64,000 bases of DNA from Actinomycetota bacterium. GTDB lineage: Bacteria; Actinomycetota; Geothermincolia; Geothermincolales; RBG-13-55-18. Both the position numbers and the translations under genes were made by a program. This document shows, one piece after another, positions 14,308 through 23,835 of the stretch. The DNA lies in contig JACIXB010000014.1 in the NCBI GenBank assembly GCA_014360685.1, positions 124,001 to 188,000 of the forward strand, given 5' to 3'. How positions within the stretch are numbered: position 1 is the first letter of the stretch; every line of letters begins with the position of its first letter. The notes under the pieces are model-generated. The model was not told the DNA's origin. It worked only from the letters and a program-made list of their open reading frames with translations, and did not search any database.

Positions 14308-17054
14308 TCAGGTCCCGGCATTGAAGGCGATGATCCCGGTGTTTCCCCCGCCCGACCCGCCTACCGCCCAGATGTTGGTGGCATCAAGTATCTCGATATC
14401 ATAGATGTCCACGTCGGAGCCGGCCACCGTCTGGGGGGTCCAGTCGGTGCCGTTCCAGAAGTGGATAACCCCGTACCACCGGCCGGTCCACACCCGGTTG
14501 GAAGCCAGGCCCGCCACGGACACCAGCCCCTCCGTCCAACCGCTGGGCACCGAGGCCCAGGAGGAGCCGTTGTAATAGTAGAGGGTGGTCGGGCTGAGGA
14601 GCCACACGTTGTTCCCGTCCTTCGCCCACACGTCACCGACGCTGTCGCTGGTCACCCCGGTGACCCTGCTCCACGAGGACCCGTTCCAGCGGAGGACGGT
14701 TCCGTTGGCGCCCACCGCCCAGACGTCGTTGGCCCCGGTGCCCATCACGCTGTACAGGTCCTCCGTGGTGCCGCTCAGCTGTTCTCCCCAGTGGGTGCCG
14801 TTCCAGTGGATGATCCCTCCGTCCCTTCCCACCGCCCAGACGTGGTTGGCATCGGCGGCGTACACGCCGTTCAGGCGAGTTGCATAGACGGTTGCCGTTG
14901 ACCATGAAGAACCGTTGTAGAAAAGCACGATGCCGTTATCGCCCACCGCCCACACGTGCGTGGCGTCCGCCGCCGAGACGTCGAAAAGGTGTTCGGTGGT
15001 CCCGGAAGCCTGGCTGGTCCAGGAAGAGCCGTTGTAGAAACGGATGGTCCCACCGGCGCCCACCGCCCATACGTGGCTGGCGTCAAGGGCGTCCACCCCG
15101 AAAAGGGTGGGGACGCCCGACAGCTGGGTCTCCCAGGCACCTCCGCCACCTCCACCGCCCCCGGTGACGGCGAAGCCCATGCCTTCGGAGGTCACCTTGA
15201 TGGTGACCGGGCCCCACTCGTGGAATATATGGGTCACCGTGACCTCCACCGTGCCCGAGACATCGGGGGCACCTTGCACTTGATCACCGTGTCGGACCAG
15301 GAGGTGTATTCCTCGGCCCTCTTGGACCCGAACTTCACGTAGGAATCGTTTTCCCGGTTGTCGCCGAACCCGTAGCCCCTTATGGTCACCTCCGTCCCCA
15401 CCGGGCCCGTTTCCGGGGAGATGGACTTGATGCCCACGGCGCTGGCCAGGAGCATCTCCCATCTCAGGAGGCCGTCGAACTTCTTGTCCAGGAAGGTCCT
15501 GGTCCAGATCCTGGTCCTGACCTGGACCAGGATGCCCAGGTCCAGCTCGATGCCCACGAAGACCTCCCAGGGGGGGCGGGTTGATGAGGTCCACGGTGAG
15601 GCGGACGTAGGGTTCGAGGTTCACGTACGGTCCGGCGATGTGGTAGAACTTCAGCCCCACCTGGGGACCGGCGTAGGCCTTGAACTCCGCCCCCGCCTTG
15701 GGTTGGGGATATATCCAATCGAAGGTGAAGCTCTTGTCCTTCACCGTGCTCCACACCCCGTTGTCGTAGGAGACCCCGGTGGTTATGCTTCCGGACTGGG
15801 TGGCGCCGCAGGTGACCCCGGCGGAGACGTTCCCGTCTATGCCCACGTGAAGGTTGACGTACGGGGTGAGGATGACGGGGACCCCGGCCACGGTGAAGGT
15901 GATGTCCTTGAACTCGTGGTAGACGAGCTCCTTTTCCTTCTGGATGTCCAAGATGTCGTAGGCGGCGGTTAACGAGACCTCCACGTTCTCGAACAGGGTG
16001 GTGCTGAAGCGGAATTTCTTGAGCGAGAATCTCTTTATCTCCATCTCCACGGCCATGGTGATGCCCAGGGTCACCTCGCCGTCGAGGGTCACGGTGAAGC
16101 CGTCCTTCTCCAGCAGGGTCCCGTCGAAGTCGTAGGTGAAATCGAGGGTCGTTTCGGCGGCCGGCCGGAAGGATGGTTCTTCCGCCGCGGGTTGGAAGCT
16201 CACCGAGTCGTCGAGGATGGTGGTGGAGGCCACCTGGTCGGCGCTCAGGGGTATGGTGGCCAGCAGGCGACCGCTTTCCACGGCCTCCTCGATGGCCGCC
16301 CCCACGGTCTCCAGGATCACGTGTCCCCCGTCCCTGGTCACCTTGTTCACCTTGAGCAGGAGCCCGCCCGGGGTCTGGGCCGTGACGCCGCCCACTATCA
16401 CGTCGCCCGGCTGCAACCCCTCGATGACCGGGTTTCCGGAGGCGAAGGTGAGGGTTATCTTATCCTCAGTCTCCTCCCAATCCAGGAGATCCCCCAACTC
16501 CTCCTCGCCGAGCACCTTGGTGGTCTCGGGTATCACCGGCGGTTCGTACTTGGCCCCCAGGGAACAGTGCCCTCCGGCCTTCCCCAGGTACTCGAAGTAC
16601 ATGGCCCGCTCGGCCACCACGGGGGCGGTGCTCTCCACCTTGGTGGACACGTCGGTGGAGGAGAGGCCGGGGAGCCCGTCCAGCTGGATGGAGGAGCGCG
16701 TCCCCGCCGGGAGGTCGAACTCGTGGGGGGCGCGGAATGCCCCGGCGGGAGCTGGAAGGTGAGGGTCACGTGGGCGGAGGTCTCCCCCGGGTTCTGCACC
16801 AGCACGTAGGTGTCGAAATCACCGCCCGTGTATCCCTCGGCCAGGTACCAGGTCTGGGCTTCCCCGGAGGCGGAAGAGGCGATGTTGAATTCGGATGCTT
16901 TCAGCGGGGAGGCATCGGCCCGGTGGCCCCTCACCGCGTGGCCGGAGGCCGGGGTTGCCGGCAGGGGTACGGCCACCGACAGGAAAAGGACCAGGGCCAC
17001 GAGCATAAAAAGAAAAAACTTCCATGGCCTTGACGGTTTGGGATGGATGATCAT
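14308..17054 (-). pseudogene. Secreted repeat/IPT/beta-propeller protein, interrupted by three frameshifts
   Basis: One ancestral gene of about 915 codons can be read by switching frame three times. It starts at ATG 17054 with a signal sequence (FFLFMLVALVLFLSVAVPLP) and one surface repeat (TWYLAEGYTGGDFDTYVLVQ). Near 16740 the frame shifts and resumes as APHEFDLPAGTRSS ... VVAERAMYFEYLG. A beta-rich middle follows. Near 15570, in a run of seven G, it shifts again into an IPT/TIG domain (SISPETGPVGTEVTIRGYGF), and near 15268 it shifts back. The last about 290 residues are a propeller of seven 'VWAVG..G....WNGSSW' blades. All shifts lie at C/G-rich runs. Either the gene is decaying or the assembly has indels there; if the sequence is wrong, this is a normal surface protein. 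Confidence 0.75.
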
Positions 17055-17368
17055 GGCAACCCCCTTCGCGCGATGGTTGTGAGCTTATCCTTGCCGCCAC
17101 CGGGTTCGTATAAATTAAAAAACGCGTGTCACATCAATGTCATGTCATAAAATGAATCCCACGCGTGTTGACAATTGTTATGGATATTTTTGGTAAAACC
17201 CGTGAACTGGCCGGATCAGCGACGCATCCCGAATGCCCTTGCGGGGCCCGGTCAAGGCGAGAAGATGAAGGATGGGCTTTACCGGGCGCCGGTGGCGTTA
17301 AAAGGTCCCTCGAGGGAAGGGTTACAGGTGGGTTATGAAGGAGGCCCAGTAGCCCGTCCGGGGCCCGG
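17055..17368. other. AT-rich region upstream of the propeller gene
   Basis: About 310 bp. ACGCGTGT occurs twice (about 17121 and 17161) flanking a stretch with CATGTCATAAAATGAATCC, and TTGATG ... TTTATA on the minus strand is a weak promoter candidate for the propeller gene. No gene seen. Confidence 0.35.
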
Positions 17369-18288
17369 TCATGGCAGAATATCCAAGGGTAGACGGATCA
17401 GGAGAGGATCACGCCAAAAAGATTTTCTAATGAAGGGAGGGGTTTGCGGGGAGTGGTCGAAGGGTGCTCCGGAGAGCCTTTCCATGCCCTCCACCCACCT
17501 GGGCTCCCGCCAGTTCTTGACCGGCAGGTCGCATATGGCCGAGGAGAGGTCCACGCCTCCCGCGGTCCCGAAGAGGCGGAGGCCCTCCGCGAAGGCGCTC
17601 TTCTCCAGGTTCTCCAGGGCCCTGCGCCGAACGGACCGGTAGGCCTCGGGGTGGGCGGGGACAGGCTTCAGGCTCCCCCTGACGGCCACCGCCTTCAGCT
17701 TCTTGGAGCCCATCACCGCGCCCAGACCGCATCGCGCCGCCAGGTCGCCGCGGTTGCTGACTATGCTGGCATATTTTACCAAATTCTCGCCCGCCGGCCC
17801 TATAGCGGACACGGCGGTCCTGGGGTCACCCACCTCCTCCTTCAGGGCCTCCTCGGCCTCGAAGGTTCCCCTGCCCCATAGGTGGGAGGCCTCGCGCAGC
17901 TCCCCGCCGTTCTCCGTCAGGAGGAGGTACACGGGACGCTCGGAGGCCCCGGTGATGACCATCCCCTCGTAGCCGGTTCCCCGCAGTTGCCGGGCGAAGG
18001 GGCCGCCCATGCTGGATTCGCCCCATATCCCGGTCTGGGGGGAGCGCCCGCAGATGGAGAGGCGGGAGCTTCCGGGGAGGCCGGTGCCGGACAGGGGACC
18101 GTTGAGGAAGATGAGGGGATTCAGGGGGGAAAGGGGCGGGGCCTCCCAGCCCCTTAACTGGAAGAATATGTAAGCAGCCAGCCCGGATCCGCCCAGGAAT
18201 TTCCGGCACGCTTCCTCCTCCATCCGGCGCTCGGACATCTCGCCCGCGGTGAGGTCCACCCAGGTAGATTTCCCCGCCCATGAGACAT
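17369..18288 (-). pseudogene. Aldehyde:ferredoxin oxidoreductase (AOR family) remnant
   Basis: The readable part matches the N-terminal half of tungsten/molybdopterin AOR enzymes: STWVDLTAGEMSERRMEEEA, KFLGGSGLAAYIFF, PLSPLNPLIFLNGPLSGTGL, GESSMGGPFARQLRGTGYEG, ARCGLGAVMGSKKLKAVAV. Two faults suggest a dead gene. The only start with a good site (ATG 18288 after GGAGGTGATCCC) is in a different frame from the AOR sequence. Homology also stops about residue 310, just before the expected CxxCxxxC cluster ligands, and about 300 C-terminal residues are missing. It lies at the end of the Fix/ETF run, where an aldehyde oxidoreductase would have made sense. Confidence 0.75.
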
Positions 18289-18317
18289 CGGGATCACCTC
18301 CAGCGGCGGACTCGCTT

Positions 18318-19280
18318 TCAGGCCCCCGTCCGCAGGCGGGGGAAGAGTTCCCTCGCGTTGCGGTGGAACACCGCCTCCCGGGCGGAATGGTCAAAGCCCG
18401 GATACTCATTCAGACCGGCCACGGTGGCCGCCGCCGCCAGCTCGGGGGCAAAGGGGTAATCGCTGCCGAAGAGGATGTGCGAGTCGTTCACCAGCTCCTG
18501 CAGGGAGCGCAGGGCGAAGGGCGCCGCGGCCAGCGCGGTGTCGTAATAAAGCCGCTGCAGGTAGGCCAGGACGCCCTGCGGGACGTTCTCCTGGAGGCCG
18601 GGCCAGAACTGCCCCAGGGTTAGGCGCAGGGCGATGAAGGGGACGGTGCCTCCGGCGTGAGGGAGGATGATCCTCACGCGTGGGCACCGCTCCAGGGTCC
18701 CGTTGAAGAGCAGGGTGGCCACGGCGCGCGTGGTCTCGAAGACGAACTCGATGAGGGAGGGGGGAAGGCCGGTGCGCGGCACCTCGCCCTCCTCCGGGGT
18801 ATGCGGATGCATGAAGACCACCGCCTCCCGGCGGTCCAGCTCCTCGAAGAGCGTGGCGTAGGACGGGTCGCCCATGTATCGCCCGGCCACGCTGCTCAGG
18901 AGGGCTATGCCGTCCAGCCTCAGCCGGTCCAGGGCATAGGCGGTCTCCTCCAGGGCGGCTTCCACGTCCGGCAGGGGAAGGACGGCGAAAGCTCCGAAGC
19001 GGCGCGGGTGCTCGCGCACCAGTCCGGCGAGGTACTCGTTGCAGGAGTGGGCCAGTTCCCTGGCCAGGGGAAGGTCGCCTATGAACACGCCGGGAGCAGA
19101 GACGGAGAGCATGGCCGTCTCGATGCCCTGCCGCTCCATGAAGGCCAGGGTCTCCTCCAGGTCCCAGGCGGGGATGGGCCGCCCTCCCACGCTCTCCACG
19201 CCCCGGGCGGCCAGGGCGGAGCGGTATTCCGGCGGAGCGACATGGTGGTGTATGTCGATCTTGGCCTGGCGGTCCATCAT
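18318..19280 (-). CDS. Amidohydrolase-2 family protein (ACMSD-like decarboxylase/hydrolase)
   Basis: 320 residues from ATG 19280, which overlaps the stop of the ferredoxin gene (ATGA), so translation is coupled. The TIM-barrel metal ligands are visible: IDIHHHVAP (His-x-His, N-terminal strand), VVFMHPHTP, IILPHAGGTVPF and ILFGSDYPFAP (the catalytic Asp). This is the pattern of PF04909 proteins such as aminocarboxymuconate semialdehyde decarboxylase and gamma-resorcylate or 6-methylsalicylate decarboxylases, so non-oxidative decarboxylation of an aromatic or enol acid is a reasonable guess. Position after fixX suggests a role in the substrate path feeding the flavoprotein chain. Confidence 0.85.
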   Translation of the reverse strand: MMDRQAKIDIHHHVAPPEYRSALAARGVESVGGRPIPAWDLEETLAFMERQGIETAMLSVSAPGVFIGDLPLARELAHSCNEYLAGLVREHPRRFGAFAVLPLPDVEAALEETAYALDRLRLDGIALLSSVAGRYMGDPSYATLFEELDRREAVVFMHPHTPEEGEVPRTGLPPSLIEFVFETTRAVATLLFNGTLERCPRVRIILPHAGGTVPFIALRLTLGQFWPGLQENVPQGVLAYLQRLYYDTALAAAPFALRSLQELVNDSHILFGSDYPFAPELAAAATVAGLNEYPGFDHSAREAVFHRNARELFPRLRTGA

Positions 19281-19561
19281 CCGTACTCGATGACCACCCC
19301 GGTCCCGCCCGCCGGGTAGGAGAAGTCGATGGCCTCCGTGGGGCAGATCTCCCAGCAGGCGGCGCACTCCAGGCAAAGTTCCTGGTAGCGCGGGGCCAGG
19401 CGGGCCTTGCCCTCCTTGACCGACCAAAGGTTGAAGGAGCAGACCATGGCACACAGCCCGCACCCGTTGCACTTGTCCTCCTCGTAGCGGATGAAATCAC
19501 CCGTCTTGTCGGCGTCCACCCTCTTGACCAGCTTGGTGAAGTTCAGCTTGATGTCTTCCAT
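19277..19561 (-). CDS. fixX: FixX-like 2[4Fe-4S] ferredoxin
   Basis: 94 residues from ATG 19561, with a strong GAGGAGGTGAGGGG upstream. The protein reads KCNGCGLCAMVCSF and ELCLECAACWEICPTEAI, eight cysteines for two clusters, and ends GGTGVVIEYG, a typical FixX tail. FixX partners the flavoprotein FixC as an ETF:quinone (or ferredoxin) electron route. Its gene sits directly after a fixC-like gene, and etfA/etfB are at the start of the same run. Confidence 0.88.
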   Translation of the reverse strand: MEDIKLNFTKLVKRVDADKTGDFIRYEEDKCNGCGLCAMVCSFNLWSVKEGKARLAPRYQELCLECAACWEICPTEAIDFSYPAGGTGVVIEYG

Positions 19562-19735
19562 CCCCCTCACCTCCTCGCATCGCTTACCCTGAGATCGATG
19601 CCGAAGTCCCGATCCTCGAGCGTGATTCTTTCCATGCGATCGTCTTTCCGCGTTTCTGCCGCCGGGAGCGGACCGTGTTCCAGCGAAGACCCCTTTTATG
19701 GCCGCTGGGAAATGATGCTGGGATCGGCCCACTCC

Positions 19736-21223
19736 TCATCCCTTCCGGCTCCGCTCGAAGACCTCCCGCGGCAGTGGGGCTTCCTGGTTCACCGCGGGGT
19801 CGAGGTAAGGAGCCAGGGATTTGGAAAGTTTTGCCACCAAGCGCAGGAAGGTGTTATCCGGCAGCTTGCCCAGGACCGGGATCCTGGGCTTCACAGAGAG
19901 GAGTATCCTCTTCACGTTCTTGGGCCAGATGCCCCGGGCCAGCGGGGCCAGGTAGGTGCGGCCGAAGTCGGCGAACTGCGGGGCCAGGTCCAGGAGATGC
20001 TCCAGGTGCTGGTTGAAGCAGTCCATGTGCGCGTCGCCCCAGTCGAAGACCACCGAGAAGGGGTGGAGCATGGAGAACTCCAGCAGGAGCTGTATCTGCC
20101 GGGCCATGAGCTTGGGGTCGAAGATGGTGCTGTTCCAGAGGTCCACGAACTCCGGCCCGAACTCGTGTTCCTTGCCCAGCGGGGAGGCCTTCCAACGTCG
20201 CTCGTACTCGGAGAGAGCCCTTTCCGAGGTGTCCCCGCGGGATATGGCCCAGGCGGCGGTCTCTGCGGCGATCTTCCCCGAGGTGAGGGCGTGCCAGATT
20301 CCCTCCGCCTCCAGGGGGCAGGGGAAGCCGGCGGCGTCCCCCACCAGCATCATGCCCCCGGTGTAGGTCTTGGGGGGCTTCTTCAGCCAGGGAAGGAGGT
20401 GGGCCTGGTACTCGCGGGGCTTGGCGTCGATGGCCCGGCACATGGCCTGGAAGGCCGGGAACTGCAGCACCTTCTTTACCATGTCCGTGGGCTTCTCGTC
20501 CCAGTCCTCCCGCAGCCACTGCCCGGCGCCGATGTGAAAGCCGTCGCGGAAGTTGACCTGGTAAGCGCCGTAGAGGGCGCCGAACCACACCCACTCCGCG
20601 TTGCCGATCACGTCGTCCATCTTGTCCGGGTCGGCGGAGAAGTCCAGTTGGGGGACCAGGGTGCAACCCCCGCCCCAGCGGTTGCGTATCCCCGACTTGC
20701 GGGCCATGGTGGACATGGCCCCGTCGGCGGCGATGACCACCTGGGCGTAGACGGGCTCGCCCTTCTCCGTGCGCACCCCCTTCACCTGCCCGTTCTCCAT
20801 GATCACGTCGCTCACCAGGGTGGAGGTGCGCAGCTCGGCCCCCGCCTTCACCGCCAGGTCGGCCAGGAAGGGGTCCAGGTCCCGGCGGTAGATGCTGATG
20901 CCGTCCATGCCGTGGGGCCAGCGGTTGGCGCAGAGGTCGGACCCGGTGGTCCCGCAGCGGTAGCGGAGGCGGTTGTTCTCATCCACGAGGTTTATGACCA
21001 CCATCTCCACCTTGCGCACGGAGGGCAGCCCCTGCAGGGCTTCCATGATCTCCGGAAAATCGCGCCACCAGCGCTGCCCCAAGCCGCATCCCGAGGAGTT
21101 CTTGTCCCCCGGCCTGCGCCCCCTCTCGAAGAAGACCGTCTTCAGCCCCAGCTCGGCCGCGGTCTTGGCGGCGTAGGAGCCGCCGGGACCGGCTCCCACC
21201 ACCACCACATCCCACTTTTCCAT
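19736..21223 (-). CDS. fixC: FixC-family FAD-dependent oxidoreductase (ETF-quinone oxidoreductase-like)
   Basis: 495 residues. FAD-binding N terminus VVVVGAGPGGSYAAKTAAEL, the GRRPGDKNSSGCGLG loop typical of FixC/geranylgeranyl-reductase-like flavoproteins, YRRDLDPFLA, and the second flavin motif GMMLVGDAAGFPCPLEAEGIW (about 320-340). Electrons from ETF pass through FixC and FixX to quinone, or in bifurcating systems to quinone and ferredoxin. The chain has no FeS cysteines of its own, matching the separate FixX gene 175 bp downstream. A CCCTC-less but adequate GGGAGGTGA lies before the ATG. Confidence 0.88.
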   Translation of the reverse strand: MEKWDVVVVGAGPGGSYAAKTAAELGLKTVFFERGRRPGDKNSSGCGLGQRWWRDFPEIMEALQGLPSVRKVEMVVINLVDENNRLRYRCGTTGSDLCANRWPHGMDGISIYRRDLDPFLADLAVKAGAELRTSTLVSDVIMENGQVKGVRTEKGEPVYAQVVIAADGAMSTMARKSGIRNRWGGGCTLVPQLDFSADPDKMDDVIGNAEWVWFGALYGAYQVNFRDGFHIGAGQWLREDWDEKPTDMVKKVLQFPAFQAMCRAIDAKPREYQAHLLPWLKKPPKTYTGGMMLVGDAAGFPCPLEAEGIWHALTSGKIAAETAAWAISRGDTSERALSEYERRWKASPLGKEHEFGPEFVDLWNSTIFDPKLMARQIQLLLEFSMLHPFSVVFDWGDAHMDCFNQHLEHLLDLAPQFADFGRTYLAPLARGIWPKNVKRILLSVKPRIPVLGKLPDNTFLRLVAKLSKSLAPYLDPAVNQEAPLPREVFERSRKG

Positions 21224-21932
21224 CCGCAGTCACCTCCCTCAAGTCGTCGCTCGCTGCTCGTACCGACCTTTAATCCCCCGTCCGTTTACCGGTCCGAAAC
21301 AGAGGTTTGTATCCTGGTCCGCCGCTCCACCTGGCGGGAGGATCCCCGGCTCTCCAGTCCCGCTTCCGGTGTCCCGATCCGCCGACCCCGACTCTTATGC
21401 TCCCGCCCATCTCACAGGTTCCCTTGTGCCCGGTACGGTGCGCAGCGATTCTCGGTTAAAGGGACTCCCGGCCCCGGGGATTGGAGCCCCGGGGGCGTAT
21501 GGGGCGTCACCCACGCGATCGCCGTATCCCGCCCTGCACCCTTTGCGTTGCGCCGCCCCTTTCCAATTGCCGCCGCGGGAGAACCGCGGACATGAGCGCC
21601 GGCCCCGCGCTTTTTCCGATGCCGGTGCGCGACCGGATCGACCGCCGGCACCGGCCGTTCATCCCCTGCGCCCGGAAGGGTGTGCGCTTTGGCACGGCGG
21701 TAAGGTCCCCGGCTCCGAAGATCTTATAGGGCTGCGGAAGTTGCGGCGGTCAGGCCGTGAGGGGTGCGTTAAAAATTTTGCGATGGCTTACCGTTATTAA
21801 CCTGTCAATCCTGGCCCCGTCCCTGGTTCGTGGTATCCATCGCCGAGGCGTCCGGCGGAAAAGAGCATCAGCCGGTTACCGGCCGGGGAAAACCGTGGAC
21901 GGCGCCCCGCTCGCCGTCCCTCTTCCTGCCCC
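21224..21932. other. Long intergenic region inside the Fix/FAD-oxidase run, no gene seen
   Basis: 709 bp between the FAD oxidase and fixC. Codon pattern and start sites do not support a gene in any frame, and I see no strong hairpin. The length suggests that fixC-fixX-amidohydrolase may have their own promoter here. Confidence 0.4.
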
Positions 21933-23606
21933 TCAGGAAGGAGGGCCGTCCTCCGTCCACCTGAACCTCTCCACCAGCCGGTCCAGCTTGGCCTTCAACT
22001 CCGGCTCCACCTTGGAGAAGTCGAAGTCCACCTCGTCGCAGTACATGCCGGTGTCCGCAGCGCGGTTGGTGTCCACCATGGCCGAGACCTTCTTCTGCCA
22101 CTCGTTGTAATGGCCCATGAGGGGGCTCACGATCTTGCGCAACCGGGCGTCGGTGGCCGAGAGGGGTTCCATGCATTTCTCGATGGCCGCCACGGAGAAC
22201 TCGATGAACATGGGCTCCAGGGAGGCCAAGTGCTTGGGGTCCCGGGCGTCGTACTGGAAGATCTCCTCGCAATGGGCCCACATGTTGCTCTCGTAGAGGG
22301 CCATGAAGGGGTTGTCCGCCAGGTCGTCCAGGATGCCGCCCCGCTCAATCCACTTGCGCTTGATGCTCTCCCCGATCTCCGCCCAGTCCAGCTGGGTATC
22401 CCAGGTGTCGTTGCGGTCCAGGGCGGTGGAGAAGAGCCCGCCCATGCGGAAGACCATGGGGATGGCCGTCACCCGGAAGAAGTTCATGAAGACCATGGAG
22501 CCGATGGCCGGCACCCCCATGGCCTCGATGGACAGCCCGTCGTGGTCGGCCAGGATGCGGCGCAGGGCGGCGTCCTGGTAAGCGATCTCCTCCTCGGAGG
22601 CCCCCACCAGCATGATCACGAAACCCCACTTCACGCCCCTGCTCAGCACGTCGCGCAGGCAGCGGGTCCCGGCGATGCGCCTCAGCAGGTGGGGGGCGAA
22701 GGTGTAGATGAAGGCGGCCACCGCGGTACGGGTGGCCAGGTAGCCCAGCTCCGCCTCCCCCACGCGGTACACGGCGTCGGCCAGTCGTTTGCGGTCCGGG
22801 AAGAAGCAGAGGTGGAAACGCACGTTCTCCGGGATCTCCGCCTTGGCGTCCAGGAGGAGCCCCCTGACGTTCACCCGGGAGGGGCCGGGCCAGGGGTAAA
22901 GCTTGAGGGCGCACTTGGTAAATACTCCCAGGCCGGAGAGGGCCCCCGTGGATCCGCGCATCAGACCTCGCAGGGAGGGGCCGGGGCCGTCGGGGGAGAA
23001 CCATCCCAGCCCCGAATCGCAGGAGCCCACGCGGATCACTTCCCCATCGGGGAGTACCCACTCCGCACCCAGGAGGTTACGGTGGCCGTAGCTCATGTAG
23101 ACACCGTCCCATCCTACTCCCCATCCCGAGGTGGCGCTGGCCAGAGGGGAGCAGGCGGGACCGGCCCCGATGATGTGGCAGTTGAGGCCCCGCTTCATGG
23201 CCTCCGCCTGCAGCTGGGCTCCGCACACATAGGGCTCCACCAATGCGTACATGTTCTTCTCGTCAATTTCCAGGATACGGTTCATGCGCCGCAGGTCTAT
23301 CTGTACTACGTTGTCGTAGGTGGGTCCGGAATACACGCCCCAACCGGTGGAGAAGGCCTTGAACTTGAGGCCGTGGCGGTTGCAGGCCCGTACCACCTCC
23401 TGCACCTCCTCGGTGGAGGAGGGGAGCACCACGGCCACGGGGCGCTTCACCCACTTAGCCGGATCGTCGTTGATGGTGGGCTGCCAAGCGTAGCCGTCCA
23501 GGACCGCCGGTTCGCGGGAGACGTTCTCCGCTCCCACCGCGTTTTCCAGATCCCTGTAGGCGGCTTCCGATATCTCCTTCCAGGTCTCGAGAGTGGCGGT
23601 GGTCAT
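21933..23606 (-). CDS. FAD-linked oxidase (glycolate/vanillyl-alcohol-oxidase type), copy 1
   Basis: 557 residues. The FAD_binding_4 (PCMH) domain fills the first half: KRPVAVVLPSSTEEVQEVVR, FKAFSTGWGVYSGPTYDNVV, then a glycine-rich pyrophosphate region SPLASATSGWGVGWDGVYMS and LRGLMRGSTGALSGLGVFTK. The C-terminal substrate half is divergent, ending MYCDEVDFDFSKVEPELK. Family members oxidise 2-hydroxy acids or phenolic alcohols. A second FAD oxidase and a CCG-type iron-sulfur protein follow upstream in the same direction, resembling GlcD/GlcF-type dehydrogenase complexes that hand electrons to ETF. Confidence 0.85.
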   Translation of the reverse strand: MTTATLETWKEISEAAYRDLENAVGAENVSREPAVLDGYAWQPTINDDPAKWVKRPVAVVLPSSTEEVQEVVRACNRHGLKFKAFSTGWGVYSGPTYDNVVQIDLRRMNRILEIDEKNMYALVEPYVCGAQLQAEAMKRGLNCHIIGAGPACSPLASATSGWGVGWDGVYMSYGHRNLLGAEWVLPDGEVIRVGSCDSGLGWFSPDGPGPSLRGLMRGSTGALSGLGVFTKCALKLYPWPGPSRVNVRGLLLDAKAEIPENVRFHLCFFPDRKRLADAVYRVGEAELGYLATRTAVAAFIYTFAPHLLRRIAGTRCLRDVLSRGVKWGFVIMLVGASEEEIAYQDAALRRILADHDGLSIEAMGVPAIGSMVFMNFFRVTAIPMVFRMGGLFSTALDRNDTWDTQLDWAEIGESIKRKWIERGGILDDLADNPFMALYESNMWAHCEEIFQYDARDPKHLASLEPMFIEFSVAAIEKCMEPLSATDARLRKIVSPLMGHYNEWQKKVSAMVDTNRAADTGMYCDEVDFDFSKVEPELKAKLDRLVERFRWTEDGPPS

Positions 23607-23835
23607 ACTTCATTCCCCCTCATAGCCCTCTTCCCGCCTTCGTCCAAACAACGTTTTTTCTTCCGTGGACCTCGCATTGGTTACTATCTATGTCGCCCTC
23701 ACGCTCCCGGCGAGGGCCATGCGGCCTCTTCCCGCCCTCCCGGTCACCGGAGCCATCCCGGGGTGTGGATCACGTTCCTGGGGCGGATTTCCGTTTCCGG
23801 AAGGCCGCTTTCTTTACGGGCCCGTGCGGCCCGCT

